From Streptomyces hygroscopicus (lineage in GTDB: Bacteria; Actinomycetota; Actinomycetes; Streptomycetales; Streptomycetaceae), in contig NZ_LBMW01000012.1 in assembly GCF_026168105.1 (NCBI RefSeq), positions 62,001 to 126,000 on the forward strand: a DNA stretch of 64,000 nucleotides, read 5' to 3'. The stretch's first letter is position 1; each line of letters begins with the position of its first letter. The position numbers and the translations under genes were made by a program. The notes under the pieces were generated by a model, which searched no databases, was not told the origin of the DNA, and saw nothing but the letters and a program-made list of their open reading frames with translations. Of this stretch, positions 18,558 through 26,243 are shown one piece after another.

Positions 18558-18630
18558 GCTCCTGTTCCGGGACCTCTTGCGATTGCGTTCATAAGGAACG
18601 CGGCATTCACCCGTCCTTTCACGCCGCGGA

Positions 18631-18642
18631 AACGTATACGTT
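18631..18642. promoter_or_regulatory. Palindrome AACGTATACGTT upstream of the FUSC gene
   Basis: A 12-bp perfect palindrome with imperfect flanks (GGAA...TTCC) lies about 95 bases before the FUSC start. It resembles a dimeric repressor operator such as a TetR-type site. No regulator gene is adjacent, so the binding protein is unknown. Confidence 0.4.
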
Positions 18643-18736
18643 CCATGCGCAGCAACGACGCGATCTACCCTTGACACCAGCAGCCCGGCCGCCGTCGCCC
18701 GAGGCCCACCCTCGCCCTCGAACCGACAGGAGCCCC

Positions 18737-20626
18737 GTGCCCCGGCGTTCGCCCGTTGCCGTTCGCGCACTTTCCCTGCCTCCCTGGCTCGCCCACGTCC
18801 TGCGTGCCCAACGTGAGCCGGTTCCTTGGAGCGCCGTGGTCCGGGGTGTCCTCGCCGCCGGACCCCTGCTGCTCGCGGCCGTGCTCACCGGACGCACATC
18901 GGCCGGTGTCGTCGCTGCCCTCGGCGCCATGCTCGCCGGGGTCAACGACCGGCCCGGCAGCAGGCGCGCCTCCGTCGAGCGGCTCGGAGTTCCCGCCCTC
19001 GCGGGCGCCGCCGGACTGCTCGTCGGCACATACGCCGGGCAGCACACCGGGGCCGTGCTCCTCACCCTCGTGCTCACCGGCCTCGGGCTCGTGGCCGGTG
19101 CCGTCAGCGCGGTCGGGCCCGTCGCCTCCGGGGCCGGAACCCAGCTGCTCGTCGCCTCCGCGGTCGGCGCAGGAATGCCCCTGCCCGACCCCGGTTGGCA
19201 GCGCGCCCTCTGCTACCTCGCCGGTGCCGGCTGGCTGCTCGCGCTGCGGCTCGTGCTGCCGACACCCGGCGCGACCACCGGCGACTACCGCTTCGACGGG
19301 GAACGCGACGCCGTCGCCGATGTGTACCAGGCCATCGGCGACCTCCTCGTCGCCGTCGGCACCCCGCGGGCGACGGACCGCCGAGCGGCCCTCACCGCCG
19401 CACTCGACCATGCGCAGGACGCGCTCGCCGGGCCCCGGCTGCGCCGGTACGCGTCCTCCTCCGCCGAGCGGCGCCTGCACGCGCAGTACGCCGCCGCCCT
19501 GCCCCTCGCCGAGGCCGCCACCGCCCTCGCCTGGGCCGGGGACGCCGTACCCGCGCGGGCCGCGGAGGGGTCGCACCGGCTCGCCGCCGCCGTACGCGGC
19601 AACACGCCCACCGGGCTGCTGCCCGCACCCGCTCGCGACGCCCCCGCGCTGCGCGCCCTCGACGATGCCCTCCTGCACGCCGCCGAGGCCTTCGACCGGG
19701 GCGCCGAGGGGCGCGACCTGCACGCCCGGCGCCGTACCGCCGCATCCGCGCTGTGCGCCGCCCTCGGCTCCGGCGGGCGCGAGTACGGACTCCGTGTCGC
19801 CCTGTGCTTCGGTGCCAGCGCGGGCGTCGCGCAGTACCTGCACCACGCCCGCTGGTACGGGCACCACGCGCACTGGTACTGGCTGCCCGCCACCGCCGTA
19901 TTCCTCGTCAAGCCCGACCTCGGGCCGCTCGTCTCGCGCGTGCTGTGCCGAGCCGCCGGGACGGTGCTGGGCGCCGTCGTCTTCGCCGCCCTCGCCGCGG
20001 TGGTGCCCCGGCCCGGGGGGCTCATCGCGACGGTGGCGCTGTGCGGGGCGCTCATCCCCGTCGCCATGCGCCACTTCGCCGCGCAGACCGCCGTCGTCAC
20101 CGCTCTCGTCCTTGCCCTCGTCATGGTCGGCGGTGAACCGGGCGCCTCCTGGAGCCGGATCGGGGAGACCCTGCTGGCCTGCGGGATCGTGCTGCTCGTC
20201 GGGCATCTGCCGGCGCCGGGGCAGCGCGGCGGCACCGTACGGGCCCGGCTGGTGCGAGCGGTGGACACGGCGAACGCGTACCTCGATCACGTACTGACCC
20301 GGGACGACGACCGGGCCGGACGCTGGGCGCTGCGCCGCGAGGCCTACCGGGCGCTCGCCGAGGCCCGCGCCGCCATCGACCTCGCCTCGGCCGAACACCC
20401 CTCTCTCGCCAGGCACTCCGCGGGTACGGACGAGGTGGCCGTTACGCTCGAACGGCTGGTCGATACGGCCACCGCGTGCGCCGTGCATCTCGACGACACA
20501 GGACGGCTCACGCCCCGCCACCGTCAAGGGCTCGCCGAACTCCTCGACGAACTCGCCGAGCGACACGCGCACGCGGGACTCGGCACGAACCGCATGAAAC
20601 CGCGAGAGCCCTCGGTGACGTACTGA
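18737..20626 (+). CDS. FUSC family transporter
   Basis: This 629-aa integral membrane protein has two sets of membrane helices (about 40-170 and 360-505) around a long helical cytoplasmic region, and a helical C-terminal domain. That duplicated layout is the FUSC/aromatic acid exporter-like family (fusaric acid resistance type). The family motif near the second block, WLPATAVFLVKPDLGPLVSRVLCRAAGTVLGA, is clear. The substrate is unknown. I chose the GTG preceded by ACAGGAG; the earlier part of the open frame covers the tRNA-like RNA region and is not coding. A palindromic site lies upstream. Confidence 0.87.
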   Translation: MPRRSPVAVRALSLPPWLAHVLRAQREPVPWSAVVRGVLAAGPLLLAAVLTGRTSAGVVAALGAMLAGVNDRPGSRRASVERLGVPALAGAAGLLVGTYAGQHTGAVLLTLVLTGLGLVAGAVSAVGPVASGAGTQLLVASAVGAGMPLPDPGWQRALCYLAGAGWLLALRLVLPTPGATTGDYRFDGERDAVADVYQAIGDLLVAVGTPRATDRRAALTAALDHAQDALAGPRLRRYASSSAERRLHAQYAAALPLAEAATALAWAGDAVPARAAEGSHRLAAAVRGNTPTGLLPAPARDAPALRALDDALLHAAEAFDRGAEGRDLHARRRTAASALCAALGSGGREYGLRVALCFGASAGVAQYLHHARWYGHHAHWYWLPATAVFLVKPDLGPLVSRVLCRAAGTVLGAVVFAALAAVVPRPGGLIATVALCGALIPVAMRHFAAQTAVVTALVLALVMVGGEPGASWSRIGETLLACGIVLLVGHLPAPGQRGGTVRARLVRAVDTANAYLDHVLTRDDDRAGRWALRREAYRALAEARAAIDLASAEHPSLARHSAGTDEVAVTLERLVDTATACAVHLDDTGRLTPRHRQGLAELLDELAERHAHAGLGTNRMKPREPSVTY

Positions 20627-20820
20627 ACTCCAGTGCGTCAGCTCGGAGGTACGGACAAACCTGGTCACCCCGCGAACTTCTTCACAACTCTGCGTGGACC
20701 GAGTGTCGAGTACGTCTCAGTACCGTCACTTCACGAGCCGTTCACCCCAGGAAAGGCGTTTAACTCTACGAGCCGACCGGGATCGGCTCGCCGAGACACG
20801 GCGTGACAGGGAGGTGCAGG

Positions 20821-20994
20821 GTGAACGGGAGAACGGTGCTGGAGCGCTTTCCCGCGGGCGGACCGCGCGGCTCGTGGCCCGCGGAGGAGTTCGCGCAGGC
20901 CCGCCGCCTCGAGGGGCAGCCCGCGGAGGTCGTCATGGATCTCGCTACGGATGCGTTCCTGGTGGTCGTGCCGGGAGCCGACGCTGCCGAGTGA
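20821..20994 (+). CDS. Small conserved hypothetical protein (57 aa)
   Basis: This frame encodes a 57-aa soluble protein opening VNGRTVLERFPAGGPRGSWPAEEFAQARR and ending DLATDAFLVVV plus a short tail. GGGAGG stands nine bases before the GTG, and codon bias is normal for the genome, so the frame is very likely real. I recall similar proteins in other streptomycetes, without known function. It is convergent with the ABC exporter gene, 12 bases away. No motif identifies a role. Confidence 0.7.
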   Translation: MNGRTVLERFPAGGPRGSWPAEEFAQARRLEGQPAEVVMDLATDAFLVVVPGADAAE

Positions 20995-21006
20995 CGTCCC
21001 TCGTTC

Positions 21007-22971
21007 TCAGCCGGCCTCCGGCGCGGACACCTTCGACGTGAATTGTTCCGCCTGCAGCGAGTACAGCTCCGCGTAGACGCCACCGGCGGCGAGGAGTTCG
21101 TCCGGGGTTCCGGACTCCACGAGCCGCCCTTGGTCCAGGACGTGCACCAGATCGGCGTGGCGCACCGACGCCAGCCGGTGCGTGATGAGGATGACCGTCT
21201 GTCCGGAGCCCGCCAGCGCGCGGATCTTCTCGAAGACCTCCAGCTCGGCCCGGGCGTCGAGCGCGGCCGTCGGCTCGTCCACGATGAGGATCTGCCCGCG
21301 TCGGTAGGCGGCCCTCGCGATGCCGAGCCGCTGCCACTGCCCGCCGGACAGTTCGTGCCCGCCGCTGAAACCACGTGCCAGGAGCGTGTCGAGACCGCGC
21401 GGCAGGTCCGCCACGACGTCCTGGGCGCCGGCCTGGGCGACCGACGAGGCGAGGCGCTCCTCGGTCAGGGGAGCGGCCGAGCGCCCGACCGCGACGTTGA
21501 CGCGGGCCGTGAACGGCCACCGCTTGAAGTCCTGTGCCACCATCGCGATGCGCTCGGCGAGCTGTTGCCGGTCGGCGGTCGCCGCATCGACGTCGTCCCA
21601 CAGGATCCGGCCGCGGTCGGGTGCGTACAGCCCGGCCAGCAGTTTGACCAGGGTCGTCTTCCCGGAACCGTTCTCGCCGACGAGGGCCACGATCCGCCCC
21701 AGCGGCACGGACAACGTGACGTCCTTGAGTGCGGGACGGCTCGCGTTGCCGGGGTAGGTGAACGTGACGTTCTCGAAGCGGACCTCGCCCGGATCCTCGG
21801 GCAGTGGATCGCCGCCGACCGGGATCGCACGTTTGGCCGCCTCCACATACAGGCGCTGCAGATCACCCACGAACAGGGCTTCCTCGTGGAGGGAGTTCAC
21901 TTCCAGGACGAGCGTGTCCAGGCTCGCCGAGCCGGTGCGAATCGCGATGACGGCCGTACCGGCCACGGACAGCGACATCGCGCCCGCGAGCAGCAGCCCG
22001 CCGAGCGTGGCGTACGTCGCCACGGTGGCCACCCCCGTCCAGGCGGCCGCGATCAGCCCGGTGCGGGCCGCGAGCCGGGCCAAGCGGGCCTGTTCGGCCT
22101 CGGCGTTCTCCGACATCGAACGGAAGTGGCGCAGCAGGAAGGGGGCGACGCCGTGCACACGGATCTCCGGGGCGGCGGCGGGCTCGGTGAGCAGACCGCT
22201 CAGCAGATGGCCCGCGCGTGCGTGCTGCACCCATGCGTGGAACGACTCGTAGCGCCGCCGAGCGATCGTCAGCGCGCTCCAAGCACTGGGCAGCGTCATC
22301 GTCACAAGGAGCGGGAGCAGCGCCGGATGCAGGACCGTCAGTACACCCGCCGCCGCGATCAGCGAAATCATCGCGTTCACCACCCGGGTGGCGATCGCGA
22401 TCATGCGGCGGGCCGAGGCGGCGCCGTACTGCGCGGTGTCGAGCAGCTTGTGGAAGGCGTCGTCCTCGATCGCGGACAGTTCGACGGCCGCCGCCCGCTC
22501 CAGATACAGCTCGGTCGCGACCCGCTCCACCTTCGGCTCCAGCCGCCCGGTGGCATACGTAGACGCGGCTCGCAACAGCGCGGACAGCAGCATCACCGCG
22601 GCGACCGCGACCAGCGCCGGGACCGCGCCACGCAGCCGCCCCTGAACCGGTCCGCCCGACATCAGCCGCGCCAGCACGGAGTTGACCGCCAGCAGACTCA
22701 CCGCCTGCGCAACGCCACGGCTCACCTCGGCGCCCAGCACGACACGGGCGGCGCGCCGGTCGGCCTGCCAGGCGAGCCGGAAGCTCGACGCGAGCAGCGA
22801 CGGCAGCCGGGTCACCATGGCCCGGAAGTTCAGTTCCAGAAACGCGTCCGAATGCTGCGACCAGCCCATGTCGTAGCGCAGCGGACCGCCGAAGAGCAGG
22901 GACTCCGAGTCGGATGTGGCCGGTCCCACCTCATCGGAACTCTTCTTGTTCGCGCCGGACTTCCTCGCCAC
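21007..22971 (-). CDS. ABC transporter, fused permease and ATPase
   Basis: This 654-aa exporter-type half transporter has a poorly conserved six-helix membrane domain (about 65-360) and an ATPase domain (about 400-640). The latter carries Walker A GENGSGKTT, signature LSGGQ, Walker B ILIVDE and the switch His in ITHRLASV. It would act as a homodimer exporting an unknown compound; peptides and lipids are typical for this class. The GTG at 22971 was chosen for the GGGGGAGG site upstream. It stands alone between a convergent small gene and a repeat-rich spacer. Confidence 0.88.
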   Translation of the reverse strand: MARKSGANKKSSDEVGPATSDSESLLFGGPLRYDMGWSQHSDAFLELNFRAMVTRLPSLLASSFRLAWQADRRAARVVLGAEVSRGVAQAVSLLAVNSVLARLMSGGPVQGRLRGAVPALVAVAAVMLLSALLRAASTYATGRLEPKVERVATELYLERAAAVELSAIEDDAFHKLLDTAQYGAASARRMIAIATRVVNAMISLIAAAGVLTVLHPALLPLLVTMTLPSAWSALTIARRRYESFHAWVQHARAGHLLSGLLTEPAAAPEIRVHGVAPFLLRHFRSMSENAEAEQARLARLAARTGLIAAAWTGVATVATYATLGGLLLAGAMSLSVAGTAVIAIRTGSASLDTLVLEVNSLHEEALFVGDLQRLYVEAAKRAIPVGGDPLPEDPGEVRFENVTFTYPGNASRPALKDVTLSVPLGRIVALVGENGSGKTTLVKLLAGLYAPDRGRILWDDVDAATADRQQLAERIAMVAQDFKRWPFTARVNVAVGRSAAPLTEERLASSVAQAGAQDVVADLPRGLDTLLARGFSGGHELSGGQWQRLGIARAAYRRGQILIVDEPTAALDARAELEVFEKIRALAGSGQTVILITHRLASVRHADLVHVLDQGRLVESGTPDELLAAGGVYAELYSLQAEQFTSKVSAPEAG

Positions 22972-23476
22972 GCATGACCTCCCCCGAGTGCGGACGAACG
23001 ATGGTCTCCCCAGGAACGCAGTCCTCCACCCGTCGGCGCAACGATGTTTCGGTACGACCGAGGTCGCAGCCGTTGTCCGGGGGCCGCGGGGACCGGAGCA
23101 TCTCGCCGTGCTCCGTGGGACCCCTCTCGCGGGTCCCGAACACAGCGAACTGCTAGTCCTGAGCAGACCCGCCTCACGAACTGATCGGTGATGGCCGTCC
23201 GGTGACGAGCTGATGGGCGGTCCTCCGGTGGCGAACTGATGGCCGGTCGGCTGTCGAACACTGATCGGCGATCGCCCGTTCACGCGCTGATCGGTGGTCG
23301 CCTGCATCGCAGTCATCGGTCTTCGTCCGGTCACGAACTGACCGGTGGTCGGGTCACGCGCTGACCGGTGGTCGCCTGCACCGCAGTCATCGGTCTTCGT
23401 CCGGTCACGAACTGACCGGTGGTCCGGTCACGAACTGACCGGTGGTCCGGTCACGAACTGACCGGTGGTCGCCCGG
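22972..23476. other. Gene-poor spacer with repeats
   Basis: No gene is supported here. The part from about 23177 to 23490 is a field of degenerate repeats, described separately. The rest (22972-23176) probably holds the promoter of the ABC exporter gene; no regulator site is obvious. Confidence 0.6.
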
Positions 23477-23490
23477 TCACGCGCTGATCG
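23177..23490. repeat. Minisatellite-like field, 23-bp and 74-bp periods
   Basis: Three perfect 23-bp copies stand in tandem (23401-23423, 23424-23446, 23447-23469) with another at 23327-23349. A longer 74-bp unit containing CGCAGTCATCGGTCTTCG occurs twice (about 23287 and 23361). Each 23-bp unit is itself an imperfect inverted repeat, CCGGTCA...TGACCGG. Degenerate CTGATCGG versions extend back to 23180. The field's edge overlaps the last codons of the gene at 23477-23935. Confidence 0.9.
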
Positions 23491-23935
23491 GACGGGACCA
23501 CGCCGGAGGCGTGCCCATCACCCGGCACAGCGCCAGATAGAGCGGGATCGGCGGGGTGTACGGCATCGTGTCGTCCGGCCGGTGGATGAGTCCGGGGATG
23601 CCCGGGGTGTCCGGGACAAGCGCTCCCGTGGCGTAGCGCGCTGGTGCCGGCCAGACCAGTGCGACGTCGGACTCGGACGGCACGATCCACCACCAGTCGG
23701 CCAGGTCGGCGTACACACAGCCCACCCGCGGCAGTCCGGGCAGCAGCAGCGGTCCGAAGCGGGCGGGCACTGCCACGGCGTCGCAGCCGAGTGGAACCGT
23801 CATGTCGTCGGGCAGGGGAAGCCGCCTGGACGCCGCCCCGGAGGTCCGCCGCGCCCGCCCGAGGCGGACCAGCGAGTCGAGGGCCAGGACCTGTGCGATC
23901 CCGGGCCCTGTGGACTGCGGACCCCTCACGCCCAT
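23477..23935 (-). CDS. Conserved hypothetical protein next to an RsbW-type ATPase
   Basis: This 152-aa soluble protein opens MGVRGPQSTGPGIAQVLALDSL. It contains PLGCDAVAVPARFGPLLLPGL, the Trp-rich ADLADWWWIVPSESD, and PYTPPIPLYLALCRV. Its start overlaps the end of the ATPase gene by ten bases, so the two are translationally coupled and probably act together. Proteins of this type recur beside BldB/WhiJ-like regulator sets in streptomycetes as I recall; the function is unknown. The last codons come from the adjacent repeat field, so the C-terminus may vary between strains. Confidence 0.72.
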   Translation of the reverse strand: MGVRGPQSTGPGIAQVLALDSLVRLGRARRTSGAASRRLPLPDDMTVPLGCDAVAVPARFGPLLLPGLPRVGCVYADLADWWWIVPSESDVALVWPAPARYATGALVPDTPGIPGLIHRPDDTMPYTPPIPLYLALCRVMGTPPAWSRPISA

Positions 23936-24651
23936 GCGGTCCCCGTTTCCCAGGCCCCCTCCGTCCCGGAACCGCGGCCGTCGGATGGTGGCCGCTTGGC
24001 ACCCCAGCCCAGGTCGGAGCGTGCCTCGCCGTCGGTGAGCGGCTCCTTGGAACTCCGGCCCGGGCCGGTGCGCGCGGTGTCCCCGGTCGCCCGGGACCTG
24101 CCGCCGGAACACGACAGGTCCCGGGACGGCTGCGCCGGGCGGGGCGGCGCACCGGAGACCGAAGGGTCGGCCTCCCGTGCCAGCTCGGCCCAGACCAGCA
24201 GCCCGGGCCCCGCCTGCTGGGCTCCCCAGCCCCGGCACAGTGCCTCGACGAGGAGCAGTCCCCTCCCGTGCTCCTCCTCGGGGCGCTGTGGCGCGGGATG
24301 CGGCTCGTCCGGAGCGCATCCCTCGTCACGTACGGCTATGCGCACCAGGTCACCCTGGTCGTGCAGTTCGCAGGCCACACGCTCTCCGGCGGTGTGCACG
24401 ATCGCGTTGGTGACCAGTTCGGAGACGACCAGAGCGGCCGTGTCGCAGGTGTCCTCGCACACCGCCCAGCCGGACAGCCGGGCGCGCGTCAGCCGACGGG
24501 CCCGGGCGACGGAGCTCGGGTGTGCGGCCAACTCGAAGCGGAACCGGCGCTCCACGGCCACGCCCGGACGCAGCTCTGCGGAGCTGCCCGGGCCGAATAG
24601 GTCTGCGGGAGCGTCTGTTCCTAACGGCGCGGACGGAATCACGCTTGCCAC
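23926..24651 (-). CDS. RsbW/SpoIIAB-type ATP-binding protein
   Basis: This 241-aa protein has an HATPase_c_2 domain (about 35-150), with N box ALVVSELVTNAIVHT, G1 box VRDEGCAPDEPHP and G2 box HGRGLLLVEALC. These are the marks of anti-sigma factor kinases and related single-domain ATPases that control regulators by binding or phosphorylation. A Ser/Pro/Gly-rich tail of about 90 residues follows and is not conserved. The GTG at 24651 was chosen for the CAGGG site; an in-frame GTG at 24642 is possible. The gene is divergent from the XRE regulator gene. Confidence 0.82.
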   Translation of the reverse strand: MASVIPSAPLGTDAPADLFGPGSSAELRPGVAVERRFRFELAAHPSSVARARRLTRARLSGWAVCEDTCDTAALVVSELVTNAIVHTAGERVACELHDQGDLVRIAVRDEGCAPDEPHPAPQRPEEEHGRGLLLVEALCRGWGAQQAGPGLLVWAELAREADPSVSGAPPRPAQPSRDLSCSGGRSRATGDTARTGPGRSSKEPLTDGEARSDLGWGAKRPPSDGRGSGTEGAWETGTAWA

Positions 24652-24911
24652 TATCGCCCTGGCTTGAACACTTGGCAAGAGTCACTCTGAAAATTGCAGA
24701 GTGCAGTGTGACTCCGAGAAGGGCCATGGCACACTGCTCGCAACAGCACGCCGCATGACGCCAGTTGAGGCCCCGGCACGGACTTCGAGTCCGGTGTCGG
24801 CACCACGAGTTCGTGGATCGCGGGCGAACGGCGCGCGGGGAACGGTGCGGAAGCGATCCGGAAAACACCATCAGGACGGTCAGGCCCCAGGAGGACAGGA
24901 GGAGGTACGAG

Positions 24912-25772
24912 GTGAGCGAGCCGCGGTCGGCACCGACGGTCGGTCAGGTCGTCCTCGGCCGGCGCCTGCTGCACCTGCGTGAACGCGCGGGTCTCAAACG
25001 GGAGGAGGCCGCGCGCATCCTGCGTGTCGCGCCCGCCACCGTCCGCCGCATGGAGACGGCTGAGGTCGCCCTCAAGATCCCCTACCTCCAGCTGCTGCTG
25101 AAGTCGTACGGGGTGAGCGAGGAAGAGGCCGAGGCCTTCGTCCAACTGGCCGAGGACGCCAACAAACCAGGGTGGTGGCAGCGGTTTCACGACATCCTGC
25201 CGGGCTGGTTCTCGATGTACGTCAGCCTCGAGGGCGCGGCCGCGCTCATCCGCCAGTACGAGCCCCATTTCGTACCCGGCATCATGCAGACCGAGGACTA
25301 TGCCCGGGGCGTCCTGAAGTCGGGCGCCATCGGACAGACCCGGCCGGAGGACATCGAGCGCCATGTGGCGCTGCGGATGCAGCGCCAGGAACTGCTCACG
25401 CGTGAAAACGCGCCCCGTATCTGGGCGGTGATGGACGAGACTGCGCTGCGCCGCCCGGTCGCCGGCCGGCGTGTCATGCGTGCCCAGCTCGACAGGCTGC
25501 TGGAGGTCACGAAGCTGCCCCATGTGACGTTGCAGGTGATCGAGTTCTCCTCGGGCCCGCACCCCGGCACGTACGGGCCCTTCGTGCTGTTCCGATTCGC
25601 CATGCCGGAACTGCCGGACATGGTCTACAGCGAGTACCTGACCGGTGCCGTCTACCTGGACGCGCGCGCCGAGGTGGCGACCCACCTCGAGGTCATGGAC
25701 CGCATGGCGGCCCAGGCCGCCACTGCACAACGCACGAAGGAGATCCTCGAGGATGTCCGCAAGGAGCTGTGA
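24912..25772 (+). CDS. XRE regulator of the Scr1/WhiJ-like type
   Basis: This 286-aa transcription factor has an N-terminal helix-turn-helix at about 12-65 (GRRLLHLRERAGLKREEAARIL, then RRMETAEVALK). The large C-terminal domain, with WWQRFHDILPGWFSMYVSLE, FVPGIMQTEDYAR and LPHVTLQVIEF, is characteristic of the DUF5753/Scr1 regulator family of streptomycetes. Family members such as WhiJ act with a small DUF397 partner and often an ATPase gene, controlling development or antibiotic genes. The GTG follows AGGAGGAGG. The DUF397 gene starts directly after the stop codon. Confidence 0.9.
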   Translation: MSEPRSAPTVGQVVLGRRLLHLRERAGLKREEAARILRVAPATVRRMETAEVALKIPYLQLLLKSYGVSEEEAEAFVQLAEDANKPGWWQRFHDILPGWFSMYVSLEGAAALIRQYEPHFVPGIMQTEDYARGVLKSGAIGQTRPEDIERHVALRMQRQELLTRENAPRIWAVMDETALRRPVAGRRVMRAQLDRLLEVTKLPHVTLQVIEFSSGPHPGTYGPFVLFRFAMPELPDMVYSEYLTGAVYLDARAEVATHLEVMDRMAAQAATAQRTKEILEDVRKEL

Positions 25773-26027
25773 ATGGATCGCATCACGCCGCGCGAACGCG
25801 TCTACAACGGCATGCCCGCCCGCGAACTGGGCAGCGAGGGCTGGCACAAGCCGTGGAGCGGGGGCAACGGCGGCAACTGTCTGGAGGCGATGAAGCTCGC
25901 CGACGGCCGGATAGCCGTGCGTCAGTCCACCGACCCGGACGGACCCGCGCTGATCTACACCTCCGACGAGATGACCGCGTTCATCGAGGGGGCCAAGGCG
26001 GGGGAGGCAGACTTTCTGCTTTCCTGA
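25773..26027 (+). CDS. DUF397 protein, partner of the XRE regulator
   Basis: This 84-aa protein has the DUF397 pattern: WHKPWSGGNGGNCLEAMKLADGRIAVRQSTDPDGPALIYTSDEMTAFIEGAK is the conserved part, here described by its ends WHKPWSGGNGGNCLEA and FIEGAKAGE. It begins with the ATG right after the regulator's TGA, so the two are coupled. In WhiJ-like pairs the small protein modulates the regulator, in some cases behaving like an antitoxin/toxin pair. Here that is inferred from family and position. Confidence 0.9.
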   Translation: MDRITPRERVYNGMPARELGSEGWHKPWSGGNGGNCLEAMKLADGRIAVRQSTDPDGPALIYTSDEMTAFIEGAKAGEADFLLS

Positions 26028-26243
26028 CTGCCTTGTTTTTCACTCCGTTGCTAGCAGAACTACTAACTTGGCGTTCAGCCGACCACTGATTTCCCCGGAG
26101 ACTTACGGAGCTCTTCATGACGGGGCAGGACCCGACCCAGGACACCGTCGTCATCGACACGAACACGGTGAAGAGGGCGGGCACGGCGGGGTGGACGGGC
26201 GGGTATGGACGGACGGGCTGGTACGGGCGAACACTGAGGACGC

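Noticed and set aside
18185..18736. N-terminal extension of the FUSC gene reading through the RNA region
   Set aside because: The frame lacks codon bias and family similarity, and a good ribosome site precedes the GTG at 18737.
22931..23143. Minus-strand 70-codon frame upstream of the ABC exporter
   Set aside because: It overlaps the exporter's start region and has no recognisable protein features.
23177..23490. CRISPR array
   Set aside because: Repeat units abut or overlap with no unique spacers of constant length, and no cas genes are nearby.
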